Both the position numbers and the translations under genes were made by a program. Below, piece after piece: positions 27,092-36,010 of a stretch of DNA of 64,000 nt (within the stretch, counting starts at the first letter, position 1; every line of letters begins with the position of its first letter). The DNA is taken from the NCBI GenBank assembly GCA_900543825.1, contig UQSR01000003.1, forward strand, positions 1 to 64,000, written 5' to 3'. The notes beneath the pieces were generated by a model. The model ran no database searches and had not been told where the DNA came from. It saw only the letters and a program-made list of their open reading frames with translations. Origin of the DNA: an uncultured Mycoplasmatota bacterium. Its GTDB lineage: Bacteria; Bacillota_I; Bacilli_A; RF39; UBA660.

Positions 27092-28003
27092 TCACTTCCT
27101 TACCTTTTTATAGCAATCATAACTTTTATCTATTTGTTTTAGTTCATTAAATGTATCTATTTCAATAATATCTCCATCATGACATTCTCTTACATGTATT
27201 TTATAATTATTCTTACATACATCTAAAATCACTTGTTCCCAATATTTTTCTTTTCCACCAGGCATATTAAATACTTTATCAATATCACTTTCTATCTTCT
27301 TACCATCATCTTCATTATAATATGATATTCCATACATTTGATAGCAGTTATATCCTCCTAATTTTTCTTTAGTAATAATACCATTTTTACTTTCAAAGCA
27401 CCAATCATCAGTTACGTCTACTTTCTTACCCAAAAAATTAGAATAATATTCATATTTTCTTATAATATCAGGATTATATAATACTAAATCAGATTCCAAT
27501 ACATAACTATTTTTAAACTTATCCTTTACCATATATGCAGAAGAAATATTATTCATTTCATTATATTTATCATTATATACAAATTTTATATTTGGATATT
27601 TTTTTAATAACACTTCAAATTGTTCTCCCAAATATCCTGTTACAATTATTATTTCTTCTATTTCAGCTCTTACCACAGCATCAAGCAAAGTTTCTATTAT
27701 TCTCTTTCCATTTACTAATACCATTGGTTTAGGTGTATTTAAAGTTATAGGTACCATCCTAGAACCAAAACCAGCCGCTAAAAAGATAGCCCTTTTTACC
27801 CTATACGGCTCTAATGAATGCAATCCATCTTCACTTATCAAATTATTTTCATCAATTAATCCCCTATTTTGAAGATCCATTACTACTTTATTTACAGTAC
27901 CTAAAGATAAATCTGTTAATTTTGATAATTCTCTTTGCGATAATTTCTTTTTTTCTTTTTCAACACATGTTAATATTTCAAACTCATTATATGTTATATC
28001 CAT
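27092..28003 (-). CDS. HTH domain fused to LicC-like cytidylyltransferase
   Basis: The 303-aa protein begins with a winged helix-turn-helix (about 3-55: LSQRELSKLTDLSLGTVNKVV), then a LicC-type CTP:phosphocholine cytidylyltransferase domain (70-303). The second domain shows LAAGFGSRM (75-83), TPKPMV, GYLGEQF, YNDKYNEMNNISSAYMVKD and ESDLVLYN. The order and spacing match pneumococcal LicC. The enzyme would activate phosphocholine or a phosphonate with CTP, while the HTH part suggests it also controls transcription, perhaps of its own operon through the palindrome at 31319-31334. It overlaps the permease gene by 17 nt and precedes the fusion gene by 4 nt. No choline kinase (LicA) is seen. Confidence 0.82.
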   Translation of the reverse strand: MDITYNEFEILTCVEKEKKKLSQRELSKLTDLSLGTVNKVVMDLQNRGLIDENNLISEDGLHSLEPYRVKRAIFLAAGFGSRMVPITLNTPKPMVLVNGKRIIETLLDAVVRAEIEEIIIVTGYLGEQFEVLLKKYPNIKFVYNDKYNEMNNISSAYMVKDKFKNSYVLESDLVLYNPDIIRKYEYYSNFLGKKVDVTDDWCFESKNGIITKEKLGGYNCYQMYGISYYNEDDGKKIESDIDKVFNMPGGKEKYWEQVILDVCKNNYKIHVRECHDGDIIEIDTFNELKQIDKSYDCYKKVRK

Positions 28004-29570
28004 TTATACTTCTCCTACTTTCTTTTCTATTTATTATATATATTATACCTTTTGCTATTACATTAAAAAATAATATAATTAATGATATAATAGCAGCCTC
28101 TCCAAGCATCATATTTCCTTCATAATTATTTATAAGTAACGATAATGGCATCGTTTTAGTATTAAATAAAAACGTAATAGCAGATATAGTTACCATAGAA
28201 TTAACAAAGAAATAAGTAAGCATTTCTCTTATTGTCTTCTTTGTACATGGTATTATTACATCAATTATTATCCTAAGTACACTAATATTACATGTTTTAG
28301 CAACAACCTCATAATTAGGATTAACCTTCTCTAGAGCATTATATGCCATTAAATATGGTGAAGCAATAAAATGAATAATATTTACTATAACCATAATTAT
28401 AAATGTATTATATATAAAACTATTCCTAAAACCTATTGAATACGATAACCCTAATACGATTCCTGGTATTGCTAAAGATATTATTGTCAATACATGTATT
28501 ACTTTTGCTGATTTTCCCTTTATTCTAGCAGTAGTATAAGCAGCAAAATATGCTATAAATGTTCCAAATATGGATACTAAAATAGATATAAATAAAGAAT
28601 TAAATATATATTTACCAATATTATTATCTATAATATATTCAAAATGTTTAAATGACAAAGTGTTATCAATTACAGGATTATTTACAAAGGCATAATAAAT
28701 AAACGAACCTAATATTAAAAATATAAAAGCAATTATCAAATAAACAAATATAGTTAATATTACATCCCTCTTTTTATTAGAACTAATTTTATATTCCTTA
28801 CCTTCAAACTCACCACTACTATAATCCTTAGAAAAATTATCAAACAAAAATGATATAATAGCAGGAATAAGTAAAAATAATCCTATCATTGTTCCTTTAG
28901 AATAATCAAGTAATCCTATTACCTCTTTATATAAAAATACAGGTAATGTAATAAACTTTCCCCCTACCGCTAAAGGCACACCATAATCAGTAAATATCAT
29001 TGTAAATACCGCAAATATAGCAGATAATAATGGCTTTTTCAAATAACATAAAGTTACCTTCTTAAATGTTTGCCATTTATTCATTCCAAGTACTTTAGCA
29101 GTACTATACATATTATTATCAATATAATTAAAACCATCATCTAACATTAAAAAAGCTACTGGGAAAGAATACATAATAGAACCAAGTATAATTCCATAAC
29201 TTCCAATGATATTAAAGCCTAATGACTTTGATATTATACCATTAGCACCAAATAAATTTATTAATCCAAGTCCATGAGATATAGATGGTATAAGCATGGG
29301 TACTGTAAGCAATAATTTTAATATAGCTTTATGTTTTATATTAGTTCTATTTAATGTAAAAGCCAAGAAAAAAGCTATCAATATTGATACTATAGTAGAT
29401 ATACTAGTTACTATTAATGAATTAGATAATGCTTCTTTAAAAGCAAAAGACGAAACCAACGATCCAAAATCAGACCATTCTACCCTAATTAACATTTCTA
29501 GTAGTGGATAAAAAACTGTTACTAATAAAAATATAAAAATCAATATACTTATTTTACTTTTCTTTTTCAT
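27987..29570 (-). CDS. ABC transporter permease, fused two-domain (Fe/aminoethylphosphonate class)
   Basis: A 527-aa permease with about twelve membrane helices and two BPD_transp_1 domains in one chain, each with an EAA-like loop (ALGMNKWQTFKKVTL near 175 and VVAKTCNISVLRIII near 430). This architecture occurs in Fe(III) importers (FbpB) and in putative 2-aminoethylphosphonate importers (PhnU/V type). It shares a TAATG junction with the ATPase gene and overlaps the HTH-LicC gene, so the operon is tightly coupled. The substrate is inferred from neighbours, not visible in the permease itself. Confidence 0.85.
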   Translation of the reverse strand: MKKKSKISILIFIFLLVTVFYPLLEMLIRVEWSDFGSLVSSFAFKEALSNSLIVTSISTIVSILIAFFLAFTLNRTNIKHKAILKLLLTVPMLIPSISHGLGLINLFGANGIISKSLGFNIIGSYGIILGSIMYSFPVAFLMLDDGFNYIDNNMYSTAKVLGMNKWQTFKKVTLCYLKKPLLSAIFAVFTMIFTDYGVPLAVGGKFITLPVFLYKEVIGLLDYSKGTMIGLFLLIPAIISFLFDNFSKDYSSGEFEGKEYKISSNKKRDVILTIFVYLIIAFIFLILGSFIYYAFVNNPVIDNTLSFKHFEYIIDNNIGKYIFNSLFISILVSIFGTFIAYFAAYTTARIKGKSAKVIHVLTIISLAIPGIVLGLSYSIGFRNSFIYNTFIIMVIVNIIHFIASPYLMAYNALEKVNPNYEVVAKTCNISVLRIIIDVIIPCTKKTIREMLTYFFVNSMVTISAITFLFNTKTMPLSLLINNYEGNMMLGEAAIISLIILFFNVIAKGIIYIINRKESRRSINGYNI

Positions 29571-30331
29571 TACAAATCAATTCCTGTACATTTTTCTATT
29601 GATGATACTTTCTCTTTTAGATGATTAGTAACAAAGTTTCTAACATAATCATTTTTAGGATGATTAAATATCTTATTAGGAACATCTATTTGTTCAATAT
29701 TTCCATCATGCATAACCATTACTCTATCTGATAGAGAAAAAGCTTCTTCCTGATCATGAGTTATATATATCATAGTAGTCTTAAATTCCTTCTGAAGAGC
29801 CTTCAATTCTTTTCTTAATATTAATCTATTATCAGCATCTAAAGCACTCATTGGTTCATCAAATAAAATTATATCTGGTTTTAAAGAAAGCGTTCTTGCT
29901 ATTGCAACCCTTTGTTGCTGTCCACCTGATAATTCATGTGGATATTTATTTATATGTTCATCCATATTTACTACGTTTAATACTTTCATAGCTTCCTTCT
30001 TAGCCTTATCCTTGTTTTTTAACTTTAAATTTAAAGCATACATAACATTATCTAAAACATTCATATTAGGGAATAGAGCATAGTTCTGAAAAACTATACC
30101 CATTCCTCTTTTAGAAGGATCTAAATTTGTAATATCCTTCTCATTCTTAATAATTTCACCACTCGTAGGACTTTCTATACCAATCAAAATCTTTAGTAAT
30201 GTTGTTTTACCACATCCGGAAGGTCCTAATATCGATAAAAACTCACCATCATTAACTTCAAAACTAATATTATTTAATACAGTTTTATCATTATATACTT
30301 TAGTAAGGTTATTTATCTTAAGATTAACCAT
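29570..30331 (-). CDS. ABC transporter ATPase (PotA/FbpC/PhnT class)
   Basis: The 253-aa nucleotide-binding subunit of the importer. It shows Walker A GPSGCGKTT (34-42), the Q-loop IVFQNYALFPNMNVLDN, the signature LSGGQQQRVAIARTLS near 135, Walker B DIILFDEPMSALD and switch THDQ. It lacks the long C-terminal regulatory TOBE domain found in PotA and MalK, ending soon after the ATPase core (about 240). It overlaps the binding-protein gene by 8 nt and the permease gene by one base. Confidence 0.92.
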   Translation of the reverse strand: MVNLKINNLTKVYNDKTVLNNISFEVNDGEFLSILGPSGCGKTTLLKILIGIESPTSGEIIKNEKDITNLDPSKRGMGIVFQNYALFPNMNVLDNVMYALNLKLKNKDKAKKEAMKVLNVVNMDEHINKYPHELSGGQQQRVAIARTLSLKPDIILFDEPMSALDADNRLILRKELKALQKEFKTTMIYITHDQEEAFSLSDRVMVMHDGNIEQIDVPNKIFNHPKNDYVRNFVTNHLKEKVSSIEKCTGIDL

Positions 30332-31301
30332 TTACTTCTCCCCACTTCTCTGTTAACTTATCTTTTGTCTCTATACTATCTATTCCAGTCATATCAGCAT
30401 CAACCAAATCAGTAGGATAATTTTCTACCTTATTGTCTTGATCCTTTAATATTATATCTGGAAGATAATGCTCTTTATCATATTTACCAAAATCATTAAT
30501 CAACCATTGAAATACTTTTCTTACATTTTCGTTTGTCTCTTTACCCTTAATAATACCAAATGATGTAGTATTATATGGAGACCCAGTATCTAACGAAACA
30601 ATCTTAAAATCATATCCTTCATTAATTGCATGTACACCTTGTGATGTCATTCCCATAGCAATAGCTATTTCTCCTTGTTTTAATAAATTAGTAGGTCCTG
30701 ATCCAGAAGTTGTATATTCTCTCATATTCTCTTTTAATTTTTTAAAATATTCTATTGCTTTATCCTCCCCCATAATATTTACAACATTCAAATAAAAACC
30801 ATATCCAGTACCTGAAGTTTTTGGATCAGGCATTGCTATTAATCCTTTATATTCTGGCTTTAATAAGTCATCATATGTTTTAGGAATATTTAACTTATGT
30901 TCTTTAAAATATTTATTATCAATGATTAAATTCATAGTATATTTAGTCCAAGTCAAATAATTACTATCATTATTTACACCATCTAAATAAATACTAGTAT
31001 CAAAATCAGATAAATCTGCAAAATTATCTTTGACATCTTTCATATGAGCTGTCTCCAAATCCAATACTATATCTGCCTCTACTTTTGTGCCTTCATTTTT
31101 AATTTTAGCAGCACAATTTCCTGTAGCCATATATTGCACTACAACATCCATATCAGGAAATTCTTCTTTTACCATTTTCTTTAAATCCTGATTTCTTTCT
31201 TCTTCCATAGAGCTATATATTACTACTCTATCTTTATTTGAACCACACCCCGTTAACAATAACATTAAGGTTAATCCTAAAAATATTATTTTTTTCTTCA
31301 T
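30324..31301 (-). CDS. ABC transporter substrate-binding lipoprotein (AEP/Fe class)
   Basis: A 325-aa lipoprotein: signal MKKKIIFLGLTLMLLLTGC with the lipobox Cys at about 19, then a type II periplasmic-binding fold of the FbpA/AfuA/PhnS cluster. Ligand-side motifs include TSGTGYGFYLN near 160 and TSGSGPTNLLKQGEIAIAMGMTSQGV near 195-220. The paired tyrosines that bind iron in FbpA are not evident, which favours an organophosphonate or phosphoester over iron. Cotranscription with two cytidylyltransferases points the same way. It is the first gene of the operon, with a promoter and palindromic operator directly upstream. The start chosen is the ATG after GGAG. Confidence 0.85.
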   Translation of the reverse strand: MKKKIIFLGLTLMLLLTGCGSNKDRVVIYSSMEEERNQDLKKMVKEEFPDMDVVVQYMATGNCAAKIKNEGTKVEADIVLDLETAHMKDVKDNFADLSDFDTSIYLDGVNNDSNYLTWTKYTMNLIIDNKYFKEHKLNIPKTYDDLLKPEYKGLIAMPDPKTSGTGYGFYLNVVNIMGEDKAIEYFKKLKENMREYTTSGSGPTNLLKQGEIAIAMGMTSQGVHAINEGYDFKIVSLDTGSPYNTTSFGIIKGKETNENVRKVFQWLINDFGKYDKEHYLPDIILKDQDNKVENYPTDLVDADMTGIDSIETKDKLTEKWGEVNG

Positions 31302-31318
31302 CAATCTTCTCTCCTTCT

Positions 31319-31370
31319 TGAACTATTTTGTTCATAATTAGATTATAACATAATATTTTGAACATTACAA
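31319..31370 (-). promoter_or_regulatory. Promoter and palindromic operator of the importer operon
   Basis: Minus strand: TTGTAA, 17-bp spacer, TATAAT. A perfect inverted repeat TGAAC-N6-GTTCA (31319-31334) covers the predicted transcription start, and a half-site TGTTCA lies in the spacer. This is the position where a repressor would block the promoter. The HTH-LicC protein encoded in the same operon is the obvious candidate binder (inference). Confidence 0.6.
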
Positions 31371-31384
31371 TACCAACAAAAGAA

Positions 31385-31407
31385 AAAGAAACAATAAATG
31401 TTTCTTT
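31385..31407 (-). terminator. Terminator after the NAGPA-domain gene
   Basis: An AAAGAAAC/GTTTCTTT stem with a 7-nt loop, followed on the minus strand by TTTTCTTTT. It separates the gpmI-ftsK-like-NAGPA operon from the importer operon. Confidence 0.75.
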
Positions 31408-31418
31408 CATTATTTATT

Positions 31419-32453
31419 TTATTCAGTCACAATAAATCCATCAGGTATCGGTCTTGTCTTTTCCATGTTATCCCAATTTATAGGATGATTTATTAATTCA
31501 TTATTTATAACTAAAGCACTAGAATTACCACCATCTAGATTAGCAGCATTATAAGCATGATATCTAAGTAAGATATCTACTAAGTCGTTCATATCAGCAC
31601 CTTTACTTTTTAAACTTCTACCATCAATTACTAAAAATAACACTATACCATCTTGCCTTTGAGCAATAGCACTTCTAGGATGAGTACCATATCCACCATT
31701 ACCATTAATAAAAGCACTCTTCCCATTAACTATTAAAAATGGTCCAAATTCTACAGCATCTCTTATTCCCATATTAATAGCTTCATTAGCACTTATCTTA
31801 CCAAGATATAACTTATTATCATTAGTAAATCCAACTATACCACCACCATATTGACTAGTACCATAATTACTAATTATCTTACCTCCAGATATAATAGCTC
31901 CCATAGGTTGTCCACCACTACCCAATCCTTCAGCATCCAAAAATCCACCACCATTTATAGCAACAACAGCATTTTCTCTCTTAGCCATATCAACTAAATA
32001 TTCACCATCATTACCCAAATATCTACTATAAGTAACTTTAATTTTAGAAGGATCATATATTGCTACAAGATATCCCCTATAACCATTTTCTTCTATTTCT
32101 ATTAATTTATAAATATCATTTTTATTTCTATCTAATATTTCCTTATCATATTTATCTTTATAATTATTATCTTCTTCAAGAATTAAACTAGTATCAGTAT
32201 TTCCATCAGGTTCTATCATACTATGTCTTTCTAAAATCTTATTAATAGTCTCATCATTATAAAATGTTTGTGCTAAATAATGATGCCTCATTGTACTCAT
32301 AGCGGTAGTAACAAGCCAGTCTCTAAAGTTATTATAAGGACCATATAAAAGAAAAAGTACTATAACTGCAATAACATCACATATACTAAGAATAATAGTA
32401 AAAATATTATCCCTTTTCTTTTCTTTATCAATTCCATCCCTTTTTCTTCTCAT
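31419..32453 (-). CDS. Phosphodiester glycosidase (NAGPA) family membrane protein
   Basis: A 344-aa protein with one N-terminal membrane helix (about 17-40) and an extracellular NAGPA/DUF2233 domain. Motifs are VVAINGGGF near 165, HPRSAIAQR near 265, LVIDGR, and NLDGGNSSALV near 310. The family includes enzymes that cleave N-acetylglucosamine phosphodiester bonds, so cell-wall polymer or GlcNAc-phosphodiester cleavage is possible, and a role at the cell surface is likely. It is third in an operon after gpmI and the FtsK-like gene. Confidence 0.85.
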   Translation of the reverse strand: MRRKRDGIDKEKKRDNIFTIILSICDVIAVIVLFLLYGPYNNFRDWLVTTAMSTMRHHYLAQTFYNDETINKILERHSMIEPDGNTDTSLILEEDNNYKDKYDKEILDRNKNDIYKLIEIEENGYRGYLVAIYDPSKIKVTYSRYLGNDGEYLVDMAKRENAVVAINGGGFLDAEGLGSGGQPMGAIISGGKIISNYGTSQYGGGIVGFTNDNKLYLGKISANEAINMGIRDAVEFGPFLIVNGKSAFINGNGGYGTHPRSAIAQRQDGIVLFLVIDGRSLKSKGADMNDLVDILLRYHAYNAANLDGGNSSALVINNELINHPINWDNMEKTRPIPDGFIVTE

Positions 32454-32479
32454 AAGTACTACTCCTTTTTGTATACAAA

Positions 32480-33493
32480 TTATTTATTGTTTAAATATTT
32501 AACAACTCTCTCTATCTCATCATCCCCTATTAAAGGAATAATAACTCTAGATAAATTCTTATCACTATCCAAATACATTCCATCATTATTAAGTGATTCA
32601 TTAACAATATTAGATAAAAATATATTATATTCTCCTCTAGTAGTCATATAAAAACTAATCTTACAAGTATTATTATTAGTAAATATTCTAACCATATCAT
32701 CATTAGATAAAGTATCAGTAGACACAATCAAATGAATATTACATTTATCTCCAAGTGATAATAAATAATTAATATCCTCATCAATACTATTATCCATTTC
32801 TAATATTTCATATATCTCATCTATAAATACTAGTATTCTCTCCCTATTACCATTCTTTACTCTTTCTTCAAATTCTCTTCTTAATAACTTAATCTTCTTA
32901 ATAACATCATCTTTCCCATTAACAACCTCACATACATTAGCAAAATCATTATAATTAATACTTTGTGTATCAAGTATAATAATCTTAGTATCAGTATAAT
33001 TAATAAGAACATTCATAATAATATTCCTAAATAAATTAGTCTTACCGCTGCCACTAGTACCAGTAACCAAAAGATTCTTATCCTTATCAAAATCAAAAAT
33101 AATAACTCTATCTTCTTCATCTAAACCTAAAGCTACCTTAAATTTATCATCCTTCTTATACATAGATAATAATTCCTTTAAAGTAAGAATATCCCTTTTC
33201 ATATTAAGAACTTTAATCTCTATTTCATTATCACTAATTCTATCTATCTTTAATTCTTCTTTAGGTACTCCTAAAGCTAAAGCAATCTCCTTATTATATT
33301 CTATAATATCATTATAATCCTTATCATCATTCCAACTAATACGATATATAGTTACTAAACGATAAACATTATACGTAACTTTAGGATTAAAACCAAAAGC
33401 CTTAAGAGTATTATGTAAATTACTAACAAACAAATCAGCATTAAGAACATTTCTATCATTATCAAAAGTTGGATTATTTAACAAATTAATCAT
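32480..33493 (-). CDS. Short soluble FtsK/SpoIIIE-like ATPase
   Basis: This 337-aa protein contains only the motor part of FtsK/SpoIIIE translocases: an alpha-type domain (about 1-115) and the RecA-like ATPase with Walker A GTSGSGKT (145-152), Walker B LVFIDE (221-226) and the IHLIVSTDTL segment. The end (DDEIERVVKYL) matches the last helix before the gamma domain. The four-helix N-terminal membrane anchor and the DNA-reading gamma winged helix of full FtsK (about 750-800 aa) are missing. It is therefore a divergent, soluble family member of unknown role, cotranscribed with gpmI. Confidence 0.8.
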   Translation of the reverse strand: MINLLNNPTFDNDRNVLNADLFVSNLHNTLKAFGFNPKVTYNVYRLVTIYRISWNDDKDYNDIIEYNKEIALALGVPKEELKIDRISDNEIEIKVLNMKRDILTLKELLSMYKKDDKFKVALGLDEEDRVIIFDFDKDKNLLVTGTSGSGKTNLFRNIIMNVLINYTDTKIIILDTQSINYNDFANVCEVVNGKDDVIKKIKLLRREFEERVKNGNRERILVFIDEIYEILEMDNSIDEDINYLLSLGDKCNIHLIVSTDTLSNDDMVRIFTNNNTCKISFYMTTRGEYNIFLSNIVNESLNNDGMYLDSDKNLSRVIIPLIGDDEIERVVKYLNNK

Positions 33494-33508
33494 TTCTTAC
33501 TCCTCCAA

Positions 33509-35020
33509 TTATTTCTTCTTCCTATTTTTTATTAGTATATTACCAGTCATCTCACTAGGAATATCAAGTCCCATCAAATATAATATAGTTGGAGCAACAT
33601 CACCAAGCTTACCATCTAATAATTTAACCTTCTTATCAAGAACAATAAAAGGTACCAAATTAGTCGTATGACTAGTATTAATACTACCATCTTTATTTCT
33701 CATAACCTCACAATTACCATGATCCGCTATTATTATCATAGTATATTCATCAAGAGAAATATTTTTTAATATCTTACCAATACATTCATCAACAGTCTCT
33801 ACAGCCTTAATAGCAGCATCATAATCACCAGTATGACCAACCATATCACCATTAGCAAAATTAAGTACAACAAAATCCTCCCTATTACTAGTAATTTCTC
33901 TTACCAAAGAAGCAGTAATCATATTAGCACTCATTTCTGGTTCCCTATCATAAGTAGCTACTTTAGGACTAGGTATTAATATTCTTTTTTCATTATCATA
34001 CACTTTATCAATACCACCATCAAAAAAATAAGTAACATGAGCATATTTCTCAGTTTCAGCAATTCGTAATTGAGTAAATCCCTTTTTTGATATATATTCT
34101 CCTAAAGTATTTTTAATTTTAGGAAGTTCAAAAGCATAAGGACAAAGCACCGTATCAGTAACATGCATCATACTAACAACCTTAAGATTATTAATCTTAC
34201 ATCTATCAAAACATTCATATTTATCATTAGTAAACGCACTAGCTAATTCCCTTAATCTATCAGGTCTAAAATTAAAAAATATAATACCATCATTATCTTC
34301 TATAAGCCCATTTTCTATAGTAGCAGTAGGTACAATAAATTCATCTGTTATCTTATTTTTTTGACTACTTTTCCATACTTTTTTAACATCTACTACTAAA
34401 GAAGGTTTAGTCATAACATCATAGCTCTTTTTAACCCTATCAAATCTATTATCCCTATCCATACCATAATATCTACCACTAATAGAAGCAATCTTACCAA
34501 GTTTTAAACTCTTCATCTTTTTCTCTAACGCTTCAATATATTTAATACCACTAGTAGGACTAACATCCCTGCCATCAGTAAATATATGAACATATACATT
34601 TTTAACATTTTCTTTTTTACATAAATCAAGTAAAGCAAATAAATGATTAATATGAGAATGCACCCCACCATCAGATAATAAACCAATTAAATGTAACTTA
34701 GAATTATTATCTTTAACATGTCTAATAACTTTTAAAAATTCATCATTACTATAAAAAGACCCATCTTTTATTTTGCTATTTATTAGTTCTAACGATTGAT
34801 ATACTAGTCTACCAGCTCCAATATTAGTATGACCAACTTCACTATTACCCATTTGACCACTAGGAAGTCCAACACTCTCACCAGAGGCAATCAAAGTAGC
34901 ACTAGGATAATGATCCCATAAATAATCAAGTACTGGTGTTTTAGCATTATACACAGCATTATATTTCTTTTCTTTAGATAACCCTATACCATCCATAATG
35001 CATAATAATATTTTCTTCAT
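33509..35020 (-). CDS. gpmI: 2,3-bisphosphoglycerate-independent phosphoglycerate mutase
   Basis: GpmI converts 3-phosphoglycerate to 2-phosphoglycerate in glycolysis through a phosphoserine intermediate and two metal ions. The 503-aa protein is standard length. MDGIG with metal ligand Asp10, the catalytic GQMGNSEVGHTNIGAGR block (Ser60), DGRDVSPTSG near 150, and IADHGNCEVM plus TSHTTNLVP near the C-terminus are present. It leads a three-gene operon with the FtsK-like and NAGPA genes, 15 nt before the former. A good promoter lies just upstream. Confidence 0.97.
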   Translation of the reverse strand: MKKILLCIMDGIGLSKEKKYNAVYNAKTPVLDYLWDHYPSATLIASGESVGLPSGQMGNSEVGHTNIGAGRLVYQSLELINSKIKDGSFYSNDEFLKVIRHVKDNNSKLHLIGLLSDGGVHSHINHLFALLDLCKKENVKNVYVHIFTDGRDVSPTSGIKYIEALEKKMKSLKLGKIASISGRYYGMDRDNRFDRVKKSYDVMTKPSLVVDVKKVWKSSQKNKITDEFIVPTATIENGLIEDNDGIIFFNFRPDRLRELASAFTNDKYECFDRCKINNLKVVSMMHVTDTVLCPYAFELPKIKNTLGEYISKKGFTQLRIAETEKYAHVTYFFDGGIDKVYDNEKRILIPSPKVATYDREPEMSANMITASLVREITSNREDFVVLNFANGDMVGHTGDYDAAIKAVETVDECIGKILKNISLDEYTMIIIADHGNCEVMRNKDGSINTSHTTNLVPFIVLDKKVKLLDGKLGDVAPTILYLMGLDIPSEMTGNILIKNRKKK

Positions 35021-35042
35021 TATATCACCTATTTCCTATATA

Positions 35043-35071
35043 ATTATATATGATATTTATTTATTTGTAAA
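35043..35071 (-). promoter_or_regulatory. Sigma-A promoter for gpmI operon
   Basis: Minus strand: TTTACA, 17-bp spacer, TATAAT, then an AGGTG ribosome-binding site. The divergent esterase gene starts about 180 bp away; the rest of that gap is AT-rich with no further feature seen. Confidence 0.7.
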
Positions 35072-35250
35072 TAAAATAATTAAAGTTAAAAAAATATATT
35101 TTTGCAATATCCTTGTACCTTTTTTGCCATTTTTAGTATCAAAAAATGTACATTTTTAGATATTTCTCTATATTTTTACATTAAATGTATTAAAATATTA
35201 TATTTTTTTAATATATTTATGATAAAATAAAGAAAAGGAGAATGATAAAT

Positions 35251-35985
35251 ATGAATTTAAAATATTTCAGAAAAGCAATAATATTAATACATGGATTTGC
35301 CGGAGGCAATTATGATTATGGTAGTCTTAATAATGATTTAGAACTATATAGTAACTTTGATGTATTTACCTTTACACTACCAGGTCATGAAAAAATAGTT
35401 ATTAATAAAGTAACAAGAAATGATTGGATAAATAAAGCAGAAGAAGAAATAGAAAAAATAATTAATAATGGTTACCATGAAATATATATTATAGGCCATA
35501 GTATGGGAGGAGTTATAGCGGCACATTTAGCAAGTAAATATAAAGAAGTTACAAAATTAGTTTTAGCAGCTCCAGCCTTTCATTACTTAGCCTTTAATGG
35601 TGATAAAGTAGACGTAGCAAAAAGCATAAAAAAATTACCCAAATTATTTAAAAACTATAAACCAGAAGAAGTATTATCCAGATTCTTCAAAATACCAATA
35701 CCAACCATTAGAGAATTCATGCTTTTAGTAGAAGAACACACAGGTGATGTAAAAAATATAACCTGCCCAACACTAATAATACATGGAGATAAAGATGATA
35801 TCGTACCAAAAGATTCAGTATTATATGTATATAATACTATAGCAGCAAAAAGTGTCACTCTAGTAGAAATCAAAACACTTACTCATGATTTATTTATTAA
35901 TAATAGATATGAAGAAGTAAAAGAATTAATAACAAACTTTCTTAGAAAAAAACCAAAATTTGGAAAATATACCAAAAAAATATGA
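35251..35985 (+). CDS. Alpha/beta hydrolase, carboxylesterase type
   Basis: A 244-aa single-domain alpha/beta hydrolase of the small carboxylesterase/Est30 kind. The oxyanion-hole HGFAGG (14-19), nucleophile GHSMGG (Ser84), acid HGDKDD (Asp182) and catalytic His in LTHD (about 212) form a complete triad. It is cytosolic, with no signal peptide. Its substrate is unknown; relatives hydrolyse medium-chain esters or monoglycerides. The start chosen is the ATG ten bases after AAGGAG; an ATG nine bases upstream is too close. It is one of the few plus-strand genes and converges on the sortase gene. Confidence 0.85.
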   Translation: MNLKYFRKAIILIHGFAGGNYDYGSLNNDLELYSNFDVFTFTLPGHEKIVINKVTRNDWINKAEEEIEKIINNGYHEIYIIGHSMGGVIAAHLASKYKEVTKLVLAAPAFHYLAFNGDKVDVAKSIKKLPKLFKNYKPEEVLSRFFKIPIPTIREFMLLVEEHTGDVKNITCPTLIIHGDKDDIVPKDSVLYVYNTIAAKSVTLVEIKTLTHDLFINNRYEEVKELITNFLRKKPKFGKYTKKI

Positions 35986-36010
35986 TTATATCAAAATAAT
36001 CATATTTTTT
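35976..36010. terminator. Bidirectional terminator between esterase and sortase genes
   Basis: AAAAATATGATTAT pairs with ATAATCATATTTTTT around a 6-nt loop, overlapping both stop codons, with A-rich and T-rich flanks that allow function in both directions. Confidence 0.85.
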
